Below are positions 38,170 to 49,322 of a stretch of DNA of 64,000 nucleotides, piece by piece. The notes below the pieces were generated by a model. That model was not told the DNA's origin. It did no database searches and saw nothing but the letters and a program-made list of their open reading frames with translations. Origin of the DNA: Ephemerocybe angulata (taxonomy: Eukaryota; Basidiomycota; Agaricomycetes; Agaricales; Psathyrellaceae); contig JAACJK010000116.1 in the NCBI GenBank assembly GCA_013368325.1, positions 248,001 through 312,000 on the forward strand, read 5' to 3'. Both the position numbers and the translations under genes were made by a program. Positions within the stretch are counted from its first letter, which is position 1. Each line of letters opens with the position of its first letter.

Positions 38170-39120
38170 ACATCATCTTGCACATCTCCTCGCAACGTCG
38201 TCGAGCCTCGACTCCATTCCCTGCAAGCTCGGTTACACTACACGACACACCGCCGTTTGCTCTTGTATATCTATTGCCTTGGCTAATCGAACGAGAATGC
38301 CGGCGATACATGCCGCAACGCGGCATTAGATATGTATCCCAACTACGTGGGCCCTTCGGGATACTAACATCGTTATAAGTCTAGGGGACATAAGACTTCT
38401 GTGGTCTCCTCTGCACGCTTCGTTAGCCTCAAATGATTCAAGATTTATTTAGACCGTCCATCGTTCCTCACCAACACGAACCGAATTGGATTCGCGAAGT
38501 AATTCCAGTACCACCCTCACTCTGACTCAATATGGCGATCGCGTAGCTGACGACGGCAGATTCAACTGGCTTTCGCCACCTTCGCCACCCCGTATTCCGC
38601 CTCGAAAAATAAATCCAAAATTCCATACCTACCTTATCTTGACACGATTCCTCCCTGGATTCAAAAAGGGCGAAGAGTTTGAACTCGGCCTTATTCCCCG
38701 GCGCTTCATGAACTCTTCGACACCGGGTTCAAACCACCGAATCCAGCTTGGCGGCAGTACGCACCTTGTACTTATCCCGATTTTGTCCTTTGATATGTCA
38801 TATGCTCTGCAATCATTGTTCGAACGCCAGGCTCTGCGGGATTGCTGCTTCCATGTGCTGTATGGGACTGAAGGTCTCATCAAGTCATAGCACGCGTGAA
38901 TATGAACAATAGTACCGGCCAACTTTCTGGCCTATAGGTAACTCCAGCATCTGGACCTACTGTTCTAGAAGACTTCCGCATGTATGACGAACACTAGGGC
39001 GTCCGCAATGAAAGAAAACGGAGCCCAGGAGTCAAGCGCGCAAATAGGCGCCCAACACCGATGGTCGGCTTGGTGATAGAGGTCGGATATTTCTCACGGG
39101 AGAAGTCTTAGACGGTGTTG
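38170..39120 (+). repeat. Block R, right copy
   Basis: Third copy of the block at 1,470-2,390 and 25,480-26,470, and closest to the middle copy. It is followed by gene X, as in the middle copy, giving direct R-X repeats on both sides of the right NLR cassette. Confidence 0.75.
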
Positions 39121-39329
39121 GGCAGGGATAAGGAAGAGTTTTGAGGAAGAGGAGACTCGTCCGAAATCGACAGCACCAGCACCGGCCATATGCATATCAC
39201 AAGGTACTTCGAAACGCGACGTGTGAAGTCCGACACAACCCTCTCTCATCAAAGGAGAATTAGTGTTGATAAAATATATATACCCTGTTCGTATGGTTCA
39301 TCCAGTCCGATACATACGTTCAGAAGTAG

Positions 39330-40400
39330 GTGATCCTCATTCTTGGGTGCATCGTCGAGTCATTCCTGGTGGGATATGGCGTCGGGACCCATCCAAGAGC
39401 ATGCAAAGAACGTGGCGACCCGGTCTCTACAGTGCCGGACTATGATTCGCCTCATTCGCAATCGCCTAGTCGTCCAATGCATCACGCGCCTCGGTCGGGA
39501 TCCCTCCAATATTCGACGTTTGCAGCAAGGGCACTTCGGGTTGCCGAGCTTCGCATGCACCATAAACGACTTGCCACCCCTCATCTGGTGTTGTCGAGCG
39601 GTTCGAGCGTTAATCTGATGAAGAGTTTCACGGCCTGTAGCAATTTCGGTAGTCCTCGATATGTGCCATTTATGGTTTCGAAAAGAGAATGTACACGCCT
39701 AGCCTGTTCTCCGAACTCAAAGCACAATCCGTACCCCCATTCTATCGCAGTTCTCCATCCTTCTCTGGCACTCCATCATGAGCGGGGCAGCAGAGTAGGC
39801 TTGAGCACAAATACGGAGCTGAACGCAGCGCCGCCGAACCTGAGATGGAAAGGAGGGCCATGCGACACAGAAGCAGGCAAGGGTGCTGCGTGTCAGTACG
39901 AGGAGGAAGAGGTCGTCCTGCTCAGGGCACAGCGACCACACATGTACTTACGCAGCCAGCAGCTACTTGGTGGGCGCCTACATCATGGCGAGTACTCACT
40001 AGGTAGACCATCATCTTCAAAAGATGAGAGAGAGAGGAATCACACACCCATAGTGGCAAGCATAGAGGTTCCAATGGGCTACCCTGACCACATTCCAGAT
40101 AGAAATACACACCCTTCTCTTCGAAACCGCTGATAGCGCATCGTCGAGCGCGAGGCTTGCTGCACAGATCAGCCCGAAGACGGCGTATTGGAGATATGGA
40201 GAATGGGTGATTAATTCATGGCGGTGCGACGTAGACGGCCTTGAGGGTAGGCAATCCAGGTAGAGAAGAAGTAGAATTAGAACGGCGCGTTGTGTTGAGG
40301 TCGAGGTTGGGGGAAAGCTTCCAAGTTGTTGGTCACCGGCGTGAGCGTGCAAACGTCCATGTCCTCGGGCTTGACTTCGTAGGCTGCATTCATTGGCAGG
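39330..40400 (-). pseudogene. Gene X, right copy
   Basis: Mirror of 287-1,320. The segment THSPYLQYAVFGLICAASLA (about 40,160-40,215) is open, but the ATG that starts the middle copy is followed at once by TAA here. Shared distal text LRFGGAAFSSVFVLKPTLLP lies near 39,800-39,860. A hydrophobic protein of unknown family, probably non-functional. 40,400-40,802 is the conserved outer end of the arm and shows no convincing gene. Confidence 0.35.
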
Positions 40401-40839
40401 TTTTGCAAGTTACGATCCATGACAGACGAAGCGACCTCGAGCCCACCGTCGTTGGCAGAAGTTGAGAGCGGGATCGCGGACCTGGTCCAAGAGCAGCTTG
40501 GGCATCGCGATCAAAGTCGAGCTCGCTGTCCGCGTCAAACGGGCCGGCAATTTCTTCTCTCAACTACGATGTTGAAATCATGTTCCCTTCCTCCCAACAC
40601 CGCTCAGTTCTTCGCTCTGGCGACTAAGATGTACTCCGCGCCAGATACAGGAGGCCACCTCGACGCTGGGCAAGCTGGAGCGGACTTTTGAGCTGGGAGT
40701 CTTGGTACAATCTTGGTATTCCTCTAGGCTGGGTACGCTCTTTGCATTCTTTCCTTTTGGCCGTTACTCACACAGCTCGAAGTTGTCTAAATATTTTAGA
40801 TATACGATTTGGAAGGACCTCATTTCCAAGAACACTGCG

Positions 40840-41190
40840 ATTCCAGTCGGACCTCGTTGTCAGAATCAGCATTGGGTTTCAGACATTCTAATAACGAAGG
40901 TGCATTACTAGTATTTGTTGAGAGACGATTATTATCTAGGCAGGAACAAAGTCCATATGGTAGGTATAGATGTGTCGTGAAAAATGAATGTAGCGTCGTG
41001 CAAGGAGACGAGGAGAAAAACGGATCGAAAACAGGTATACGTATGTGATGATAGCGAGGGACCCAGAATGCGAGAGATAAAGTAAATAGAAAGGGAGAAA
41101 CCGGAATGAGGGAGGAATGCGGGCGCATGAGTATGAGACGATAGACCCGGAGATTGCATTCCGGCGACGATGGAAAGAAGCGAGCCTGAT
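40840..41190. repeat. 3' flank of ABC-3, duplicated beside ABC-2
   Basis: Matches 19,370-19,690. The match is interrupted after cctgatc (about 41,190) and resumes at about 42,112 (ctaatctaatctaattgcg). Confidence 0.8.
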
Positions 41191-42112
41191 CACCTCTTAT
41201 TATTAAAGAAACTACAGATGTGTATTTGTACGTGTTTGTTTTCATCCTACCGTCTTTTTTTATTCACCAACAACCTACTTTAAATCGAGATTTGGGAGCC
41301 GTTACTACCAATCTATAGTCCACCGACGTTATATGGCACTAGGACTTTACTGTGGTCGTCGGGATACTCATTTTCGCGCCCAACGGTCTCGCGATGCGCG
41401 TCTTCTATCTCGGATTTTATCTGTTACGTCCGCTCTCCGATCATGTTGTCTTTCCATGTGCCGAGGTCAGGCGATCTTCAACCTTGCTACATTCCTTTTG
41501 TCACTCTGTGCACCGAGTCGCAATTTTTATTTGCGTGTTGGCCTTAATGGATCCTCGTCTACAACATGCCAAGTTTACAAATTACAGGTCCGCGACACGA
41601 TGACCGGCACAGCTCTCTTCGACGTACTCACCGACATCCGAGGCCAACTTGACGGGCAGCCTTACCTCGGATTTTGCGGCGGTTCCTACTGTCTTCCTTT
41701 GGAAGGAATGCATTCAGATGGTCCAACCATGCGTTCCTCAGGTCCTCTGAATTCGATAATGACGTCTCAATACTGAGTGGGCATTGACCACTCCCCTCGA
41801 CGACACGCTCCCATGGTTTCGGACAAGCAAGCTACTTATTTTCGCGCTTTATGTTCGTGACTATACATCATCCTATGATAAGGTGAGCCGCAACTTGGTC
41901 GTTGAACGCATTGGCACATAGAGCGCCATATCTGTTGAACTTGGGCATAGAGTGTAGAACAAGAGAGGCCTATGATATCCTAAAGAAATTAGAATATTTG
42001 GAGACCATCGGTGAGCTGCAACACATTGCGACAGACTGCCGTGGCCTTCGCACTTGGGCGTGCACTGTGAAAAGTGGAACAAGATCGGCCGGAGCGAAGC
42101 GAGGCCAGATCT
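41191..42112. other. About 0.92 kb present downstream of ABC-3 but not ABC-2
   Basis: An insertion here, or a deletion beside ABC-2. No clear terminal repeats or target-site duplication were found at the edges. Two weak open segments (about 41,352-41,600 and 41,590-41,770) are not recognised. The edge lies in a ctaat microrepeat, so replication slippage or recombination could also explain the gap. Confidence 0.55.
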
Positions 42113-42181
42113 TGTCTAATCTAATCTAATTGCGAGGCAAAGGGGACGAACGGAAGGAGCGTAAGACCCATATGCCATGAT

Positions 42182-45100
42182 CTAGTTCTTCTTCTTGAAG
42201 CGCCTGAACGAGGGAAGGAGGCTTCCAGTCCTGATACGGAAGAGATAGGTGAAGATGTAGATCGCAGAAACCTGTAAACCCAATGATCAGCATCCACAAG
42301 AAGAGACGATGAGGTGAGGGTAACGTACGTTAAAGACGACGAAGGCAAGCATAATGCCGACATTCCTCCAACGGTGGCTGTAGTAGATGTTGAAGCTCGC
42401 CTCCAAGAACTGGTCGGTGGTCCTCGTGCTGCAGAAGTTGCAATCGGCAGACGCATCTGGGTTCTGGAGGTATCCACCAGCGAAGGAGATGTATGGGTTC
42501 ATGTACTCCGCGCAAGTCTTACCGGAAGGAGGGGTGATTTTGACGAACTCGACAGCAGAGCAGTTGATATCCTGTTGGCCGAGCGCCTGGCCCAGAAGAC
42601 CTTCGATAAGGTAAGTGTACGGGGAGAGTCGGTACATCCATCGCCACCATCCGAGCTGCCTGAAGGGCTGCAAGACACCGTTGCTACATCAAAAGTTAGC
42701 ACAACTCTGCGTAAACAAGGAATGGGGCACTCACAAGGTAAGGACAAATGAGAAGAGAAGCGAGAACAACAGAGCTCCGGTCTGTGCATCCGGCGACATA
42801 GCAGCGACAGCCTGGCCGATCGACGAATAGTAGAGCGGGTTTACGATACCCATCATGAGGTAGGTGTAGCCTGCACGATCGTTCTGGAAGCCGACGGTCC
42901 AGAACCAGGTGAAGAAGAGGATAGCAGCGCCGACGATGTTCCACGGGATCTCGACCAAAATTTGCGCGGTGACCAACGCCGTCCAGCTGTACATGCGACT
43001 GGGTCGTTCACGAATTTCGTAGACGTTGCGGATGTTGATGAAGGGGACCATAAGCTGACTGGCGAGCGGCACCGTCAAGATCGTACACATGAAGATGGCC
43101 TGCGGGATGCAAATTAGGTTTCGTATGATGATGAATGAGGCCATGGTGGACATACGAAAAGCTTGTTCTGTGTACCCTGTTGGGTATCCTTAGCCTTAAA
43201 GAAGGTGAAGCCAATGAAGAGCCCGGCGAGCGTGTTAAGGACAAGCTTGGCCATGAGATATGTCGGGTTCCTCCAGTACGAGTTGATGCCACGAACGATG
43301 AGTTCCTTGACCTGCACCAACCACGGCGTTGCGAACTCAGAAGACAACTCAGTCTCGACAGCACCGCGGTTGATGCCCTCCGAGATGATAGTCTTGATCT
43401 CTTCCTGGGTCGAAGTTGCTTCCGGCGATTGCAGCCACAACTTGTGCCAGTCGGCGGAGGTCGAGGCGGTCGCTCCGGCGCCGATAACGTCAAGCATGTA
43501 TTCAGCACTATCGTTGAACGAAAGTCAGTTTATGAGTGAAACGAAGGTTAGAATGAGGGACGACGTACGGATTCTCGTGGCCCTCGCAATGCCTGCCGCC
43601 ATTCCCTTCGAAGTAGTTGATGAGCTTCGTCGCATTGGTTCCGAGATCGCCAAAGTAGACAGTCTGGCCGCCCTTCTTGAGGAGGAGGAGGCGATCGAAG
43701 ACCTGGAAAAGCTCAGCCGACGGTTGATGAATACTAAGATAACACAATGTCAGTCGACGAACGGGAATGAGGGAGACGAGAATACGTACGTGCAGAGGAT
43801 GGCCTGGCCCTGGTCAGCCAGAGATCTTAGGAACGACACGATAGCCCAGGCAGATTGAGAGTCGAGACCGGAGGTAGGTTCGTCGAGGAACAGCAAGAGC
43901 TTGGGCTTGGCAGCGAGCTCGACAGCGATCGTGGTTCGTTTCTTGTACTCGACATTGAGGGATCCAATCGCAGCTTCGGCGTACTCCGTGAGACCACAAA
44001 TATCGATACACTTTTCGACGCTAGAAACAATGTGAGTTAATTGCAAACGATAAAACGAGGGCAAGACTCACTATGCAAGTTTCTCCTCGAGAGGAACCGA
44101 AGGAGGCTGGCGAAGCTTGGCAGAGAAGATGAGGGCCTCCCTGACCGTCGACGTCGGCTCGTGGGTATCCATCTGCTGGACATACCCAGTCTGCGACTGG
44201 AAGTCCGCAGGCAACGCCTGTCCATTAACCAGCATATCACCGGTAACCGTTCCGCTGTAGACCCGCTTCGCCAACACGTTGAGCAGCGTAGTTTTTCCAG
44301 CACCGGACTCGCCCATAAGCGCCGTCAGCTTGCCAGGGGCGACGTAACCGTAGACCTCGTTGAGCAGCGTCCTGTCGGGTTCACCTGAGATGGGAACCGT
44401 GTACTTGATGTTCTGCCAGGTGAAGATGTCGGTCTGCGTGGGGGGCTTGGCGTCGAGCGGTGGCTGGGCGGAGGGGGCGTGGTGCTTGTCATCGACGGGC
44501 TTCAGATTATCCAAGCCAAACTCTTTGTCGTTTCCGCCGTTTCCGGGGGCGTCCTTCTTCGCCTTCTTGATCTTCGTGCCACGCTTGAAGAGGGTGACAG
44601 TCGAGTTGTGGCCAGTGGAGGTGTTGTACTCGGAGAAGACGAGGAGGAGAACTGTGAAACCCACACCGAATGCGATAACGATACCAAGATTCTGGAAGCA
44701 TCATCAAAGGGTATTCACACGTCAAACATCTCGGAGAACGCACCATCCAAGTCTTTGAGTAGCTGAACCCGTATGATAGACGGGCGAACTCAGCACCATC
44801 GACAAAGTCTTGGCCAGGCTGAGCGCCAACAACGGCGCAAACCTGGTTCTCCAGCGACACGTTCTCGTAGCCGGGACCTTGAGGGACGAGCGAGCTACAC
44901 GCGCCCCGAAGGGTGCGGAACTCATTCGTGAGGACAGCCTCGAACCCATAACGAAGGGGCTAAGGAGGGTGGTCAGCTCAGATGGTTCATGGAATAGTGG
45001 ACGGGGACGACTTACGTTGATGTACGTGATCCATCGCAAGGCGCCAATCATTGAAGGCTTGGGAATCGTATAACCGGTATAGATAGATAGAGCGAGAGTC

Positions 45101-47472
45101 GAGACACCAGCGAAGGCTTGAGCCGTAGCTTCAGACTTGAAGGCCGCAGCGATTGCACGGAACCAGGACTTCATCGTCAACGATAAGACGAGGAGGAATA
45201 GCAGGAAGGTGCTAAGTAAAACACCCGTCAGCACTTCATGAAGCAGTAGTAGCAAAGGCAGAAGAAACGCACAAAAATTGCTCCGGGGAGCGCTGGAGAC
45301 CGGTCATGAAGTACAGGATAATAGCGAAGACGATGGTGATTACAAGGGCGATCGGAATGTCGACGAGGGTATGGGCAAGCATCTCAACGAAAGGATGGTA
45401 GAGTGCGGCTTTTTCGTGTCGGACGACGATCTCGCGTTGAGCGAACAGAGCGGGGATTTCAGCCATGGTATTCAAAGCGGAGAAGAGGAGGGCGCTGACA
45501 TTTCCTATTAGCATCATCGAAACGAAGCAAGAGAAAGTGGGAACTCACAAGAATAGAACACCACCACGCGAGAAAAACGCCGATGTGGCCTCGGGCATCC
45601 TCAAGAACACAGTGCCCATGATAATACCCTGGAACACATAAGAAAACAAGTTGATACCGGTCGTCAACATGCTACCGCGGATGATCTGGATCTTCCTTCG
45701 CATGACGGCAGCAACTTGCTGGGGGATGGTGAGCATGTACGGGTTCTTCATCCCACTGCGCTTGGCGAATTCGGCACGCGCACTCTGAGCATACGCCTTC
45801 GCCGACTCGGTATTCCCCGAATAGGTCGAGATGTACTGGTCGACTTCTTCCGCGTTCTCCCTCCCGAGCTTCGAGGTCTTGAAATACTGGGCAAACTCGT
45901 CGGCCGTGCGGGGCTGGCTCGACACACCAGCGCGAGGGATACGAGCGCCAGGGTCGGTGACTGCGACGAGGAAATCGGGGGTGGTTTGACGGTTGGCGGG
46001 TTCATATCTGGAGAGGACACTCAGCCAAGGAGTAGGCAGATCGAATGAGGTCGACGTACCCCATGTCAATGAAATAATCCTTCGCCTTGTCGGCAGGACC
46101 GAAATACGCCATGCGACCTTCGTAGATGACGCAGACCTTATCAAAGTGCTTGTAGAGTGATTCGCCGGCCTGGTAGATCGAGACGACAGTGCCGAGCTTC
46201 ATGGTATCGGTAGCGATCCTGAGAGCCTGGACGAACTCCAGGGCTGTAGAGGCATCGAGACCACGAGTGGAGCTGAGGGAAAGGTTAGCGAGTTGTTCGA
46301 GATGAAGAAGAAGTTAACGCACTTGTCCCAGCACCGAATGCACGCCCGAGTAGCCAACGCCTCCGCGATCGACACACGCTTCTTCTGCCCTCCACTGATA
46401 CCCCTGATCTGCTGGTTTCCGACTGGCGTCTTCCTCACATGCCTCAAACCGAACACGGTCGTCAAGATGGTCGTTAGAGTCTCGACGAACTGGCTTCGAG
46501 TGCCATCGATACGGGTGCGAGGGGTACGTGTGGTGGCGGCGAAGTCAATCGTCTGTTCGACAGTGAGTGTGGGGAAATGGATATCGTCTTCAGGGCAGTA
46601 CTGAACGTCGCCGCGGAAGTAGCGCTTGAGGTCGGCGGGAGAGATAGAGTCGTAATGGCGTTCTCCGGAGACGGCGTGGTATTCTTCGGTATGGTTGGCG
46701 AGGGTCTTGAGCATCGTACTGCATCCAGCTCCAGGACTTCCAAGGACAACTGTAAGAGAGAAAGACGACAAAACCGTTAGAGGGGAGTACTTGTGAGAAT
46801 AAAAGTGGTACGCACGCAGCATCTCTCCGGGCTTGACGACACCTTCGAAACCAGACAAGATGCGCTTCAAAGGCGGGTGCCTCGCATTCTTGATCTCCTC
46901 GACGACGCTGAGCGGGTTGAAGAGAGAACCGAGGGTCGGTTGGAAGGACGCTGAGGCACCGATACCCTGGACTTCGACATTACGGAAGGCAACACCAAGT
47001 TGGCGGGGCTTGATCTCAGCTTGGTCGCGTCTGTCGGGAAGAAGGTGCAAAGAGGTACCAGGCGTCAGCTCGTGGAGAAAACCTTGTCGGAAGAGGAGGT
47101 AACGAACCTGCGAATGGCTGTCCGAATCGTTTTGTCGAAATCAAAATTGTCAGGGTCGACAGCGAGGGTGTCCTGGGAGTCGAGAGAGTGAGCAAGGGAC
47201 TGGGCGATGGACACTGGTCGGTTGCCGGTCCGGCTGGTCAACGTCCGTTGGAGCTCTTGCATGCCCTCGGGGTCAAAGAAGTCGACAGAGACCCTTGAGG
47301 CTGTCGACATGCGCCTCTGGGGCCTTTGGATAGCATGCCCAGCCGACGGCGGGGCGCCATGCTCGTGGTGGTTGTCCCTCTTGAAGTCGTTGAGGGTCGG
47401 TTCGGAAGCCTGGCGAGAGATGTTCCCAGAGGCCTCCTCTCGGATATCTTGCAGCGGATGGTGTTCCGACAT
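42182..47472 (-). CDS. PDR-type full-size ABC transporter, ABC-3 (intact copy)
   Basis: ABCG/PDR efflux pump with layout (NBD-TMD)x2, plasma membrane. Start ATG at 47,472 ([17 protein letters not shown]); stop at 42,182-42,184 after [11 protein letters not shown]1: Walker [13 protein letters not shown] (about 46,725), signature [15 protein letters not shown]-loop region STRGLDAST (about 46,255). NBD2: [12 protein letters not shown], Walker [13 protein letters not shown] (about 44,300), degenerate signature [15 protein letters not shown] and Walker [16 protein letters not shown] (about 43,880). TMD2 ends with [19 protein letters not shown] and a Cys-rich loop (CSTRTTDQF). Intron 1 (52 nt, after SSSDK, about 47,090-47,040) has a GT donor, and the pre-NBD2 segment is single. 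It is the only intact member of the ABC-2/-3/-4 trio. Substrate unknown. Confidence 0.9.
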
Positions 47473-48230
47473 GGGAACGAGGGGGAGAAAAAGAAAGTGG
47501 GGAATGAAAAAAACGGACGAAACGCACAAAGGAGAGGAGACTAGAGGAGAGTATATGTACCTCCGCCCTCTGCTTTGCTCGGATAAAGTTATCGCCCACA
47601 GTTAGTGTGCCCGTTACTGCATTTGGCATGTTTTCGGCCTCGGCGCTCCATGAGATGTCATCATTAATTGTGCGATCCTTGATTTCGAGCCCTTGGCCAG
47701 AAATGAAGCTTGAAAAACGCAGAGTTGAGCTGGAATGGCGGGAAAAATATGGGGGTCGTTCTAATCGTATTTTCGCCCTTTCTTGCTCGAGTTCTCTGTA
47801 GCTTTCGGGACGTTGCCTGAGTTGCAGTAAACGAGGGGACCCATGTGGCTGAATAATCCCGAGCCTCCTCCACGGGCCGAGCTTGCAAGGATACTGGAAG
47901 AGGTAAACACATATTAGTCATTGACAAATACGGTTGCAATAAGCGCTGAGCCTCGGCGCCTCCGATTGCTTTGACAGTTTGACGCGCCTAAAGGGTCGCT
48001 GGCTTAGACGCGAGGTCCAGCAAAGTGGAGTATGGAGTACAGGAGAAAGGATAGGGAGGCTAGAAAATCTCCTGCGCTGCGTATAACGGCGCCTAGGCTC
48101 GTGTTTAGAGGCGTTGCATCAACTTCCTCGCTATGGCATCGAGACCTCCGTCAGGTTATAATTCCGGACGGCTGCGGCCTTATCCGCAACACGCGTCGCG
48201 ACATGGACTATGCCGCGCGCAGGAGTTTGA
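47473..48230. repeat. 5' flank and promoter region of ABC-3, duplicated at ABC-4
   Basis: Almost the same as 62,289-63,049. A conserved gtatatgtac (47,551-47,560; TATA-like when read on the minus strand) lies about 80 nt upstream of the ATG in both copies. No other gene is recognised. The duplication continues past the transposon at 48,231. Confidence 0.8.
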
Positions 48231-48889
48231 AGGACCCCGGTTTATGCCCTGAGAGGGTAGATGTCAATCCGGACAAAAATCGCCGCCGTAGGCGGCGAAG
48301 CCCAGATGTCAATCCGGACAATTTGGGGTAGGATCGCGAAAAGTGCCAGATCCACAATCCGGACAGCCAGACGAAAGTTCCTTCATGGTAGATCAATAAT
48401 CCGGACAAATGGCTCAGGTGGTAGGCCGCTGAAAGCTCAACTGGGGCCCTGAGTTCGAGCCTGAGGGGCAGTAGATGTCTTCAACTCGTTCAGCGGGCGC
48501 GATTCTCGAAGCCTAAATGGCTGGTAATATAGTTCTTTTCAACTGAAGAGCTTTCCATTGACGTCTTGACACTGACCCAGTCTTGACGAAACCGGAAAGG
48601 TAACAATTTTGACAAACGAGCTCGTTTAGTCGTGTCGTAGCCTTTCTAGACGTGAAAACTGGTGTTTTGCGGTCGCAGGAGCTCATGCGAGCGCTAAAAA
48701 ATAAAATAGGCGAAAATAAGCGAAAATTTGAATATATTTAGGCTGGATCTCAGAATCCGGACAAAATTTGGCACCTGGGCGCCAGGCTGGGAGCCAATCC
48801 GGACAAAATCGAGCCTTTTAAACTTTCACAATCCGGACATTGGGAGCCCAAACCCGGATCTAGCCTCTGAGGGTATAAACCGGGGTCCT
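48231..48889. mobile_element. 659-bp non-autonomous TIR transposon with 8-bp target duplication
   Basis: Flanked by gagtttga at 48,223-48,230 and 48,890-48,897. The empty site at 63,042-63,049 reads gaatttga. The ends are inverted repeats of about 32 bp with three mismatches, beginning aggaccccggtttat. It has no coding capacity. At least seven copies of aatccggaca lie inside (about 48,265, 48,313, 48,354, 48,396, 48,753, 48,794, 48,829), resembling subterminal transposase-binding motifs. The 8-bp duplication fits hAT or KDZ-type elements; the superfamily is not certain because the ends lack the usual hAT start. Confidence 0.9.
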
Positions 48890-48897
48890 GAGTTTGA

Positions 48898-49322
48898 TCG
48901 CAATTATGAACGGTTTTCGATGCTTACATAGGGGCGATTTGGTCAGCTATCCCGAGGAATGTGCTGACGAGGTTTAAAAACGCAACGGAACAGCATTTGT
49001 GTGTTTCTCGGTACCCATGATTAGATTGTGAGAAACTGGTAGAAAGGCTTGGTGGCGAACCTTTGGTTGACTGAAGTACAACTTGTCAGAGGTTGTCTTT
49101 TGGGTGCACAGGACTGGTAATCCCCAAGCTCTGCCACGCTTCACCGAGAGTTGCATCGAGAGGAGCTCCCGAAGGGCGTGCACTGGATTCACAATATGGC
49201 TAGTTGCTGCAATCGGGGGTTGGAGAACTGACAAAAGATGACACTTCTATGACCTCAGATGCTATTCAGCGGTGGCGCCACCATCTCGTTCTGGCCCGTT
49301 ACATACGCCAGGGGCGCCCCAG
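48898..49322. repeat. Flank shared with 63,050-63,900
   Basis: Continues the ABC-3/ABC-4 upstream duplication. Shared landmarks are gaggaatgtgctgacgaggt, caacttgtcagagg and gccaccatctcgttctgg. More diverged than the part next to the genes. No gene recognised. Confidence 0.7.

Larger units (their letters stand above)
28300..40802. repeat. Right arm of the large inverted repeat
   Basis: Mirror of 1-12.5 kb. Gene order on the plus strand is B remnant, NACHT-WD40 gene, decayed MFSD5-like gene, unknown remnant, block R and gene X. The arm is separated from the left arm by about 16 kb holding ABC-1, ABC-2 and an extra copy of blocks R and X. Similarity is high in the NACHT exon and patchy elsewhere. 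Confidence 0.85.

Noticed and set aside
40419..40691. 90-codon plus-strand open frame
   Set aside because: Overlaps the conserved outer flank and is antisense to the gene X orientation; the equivalent left-arm frame is not kept.
48400..48475. tRNA gene
   Set aside because: A- and B-box-like strings are present but acceptor, D and T stems do not pair properly.
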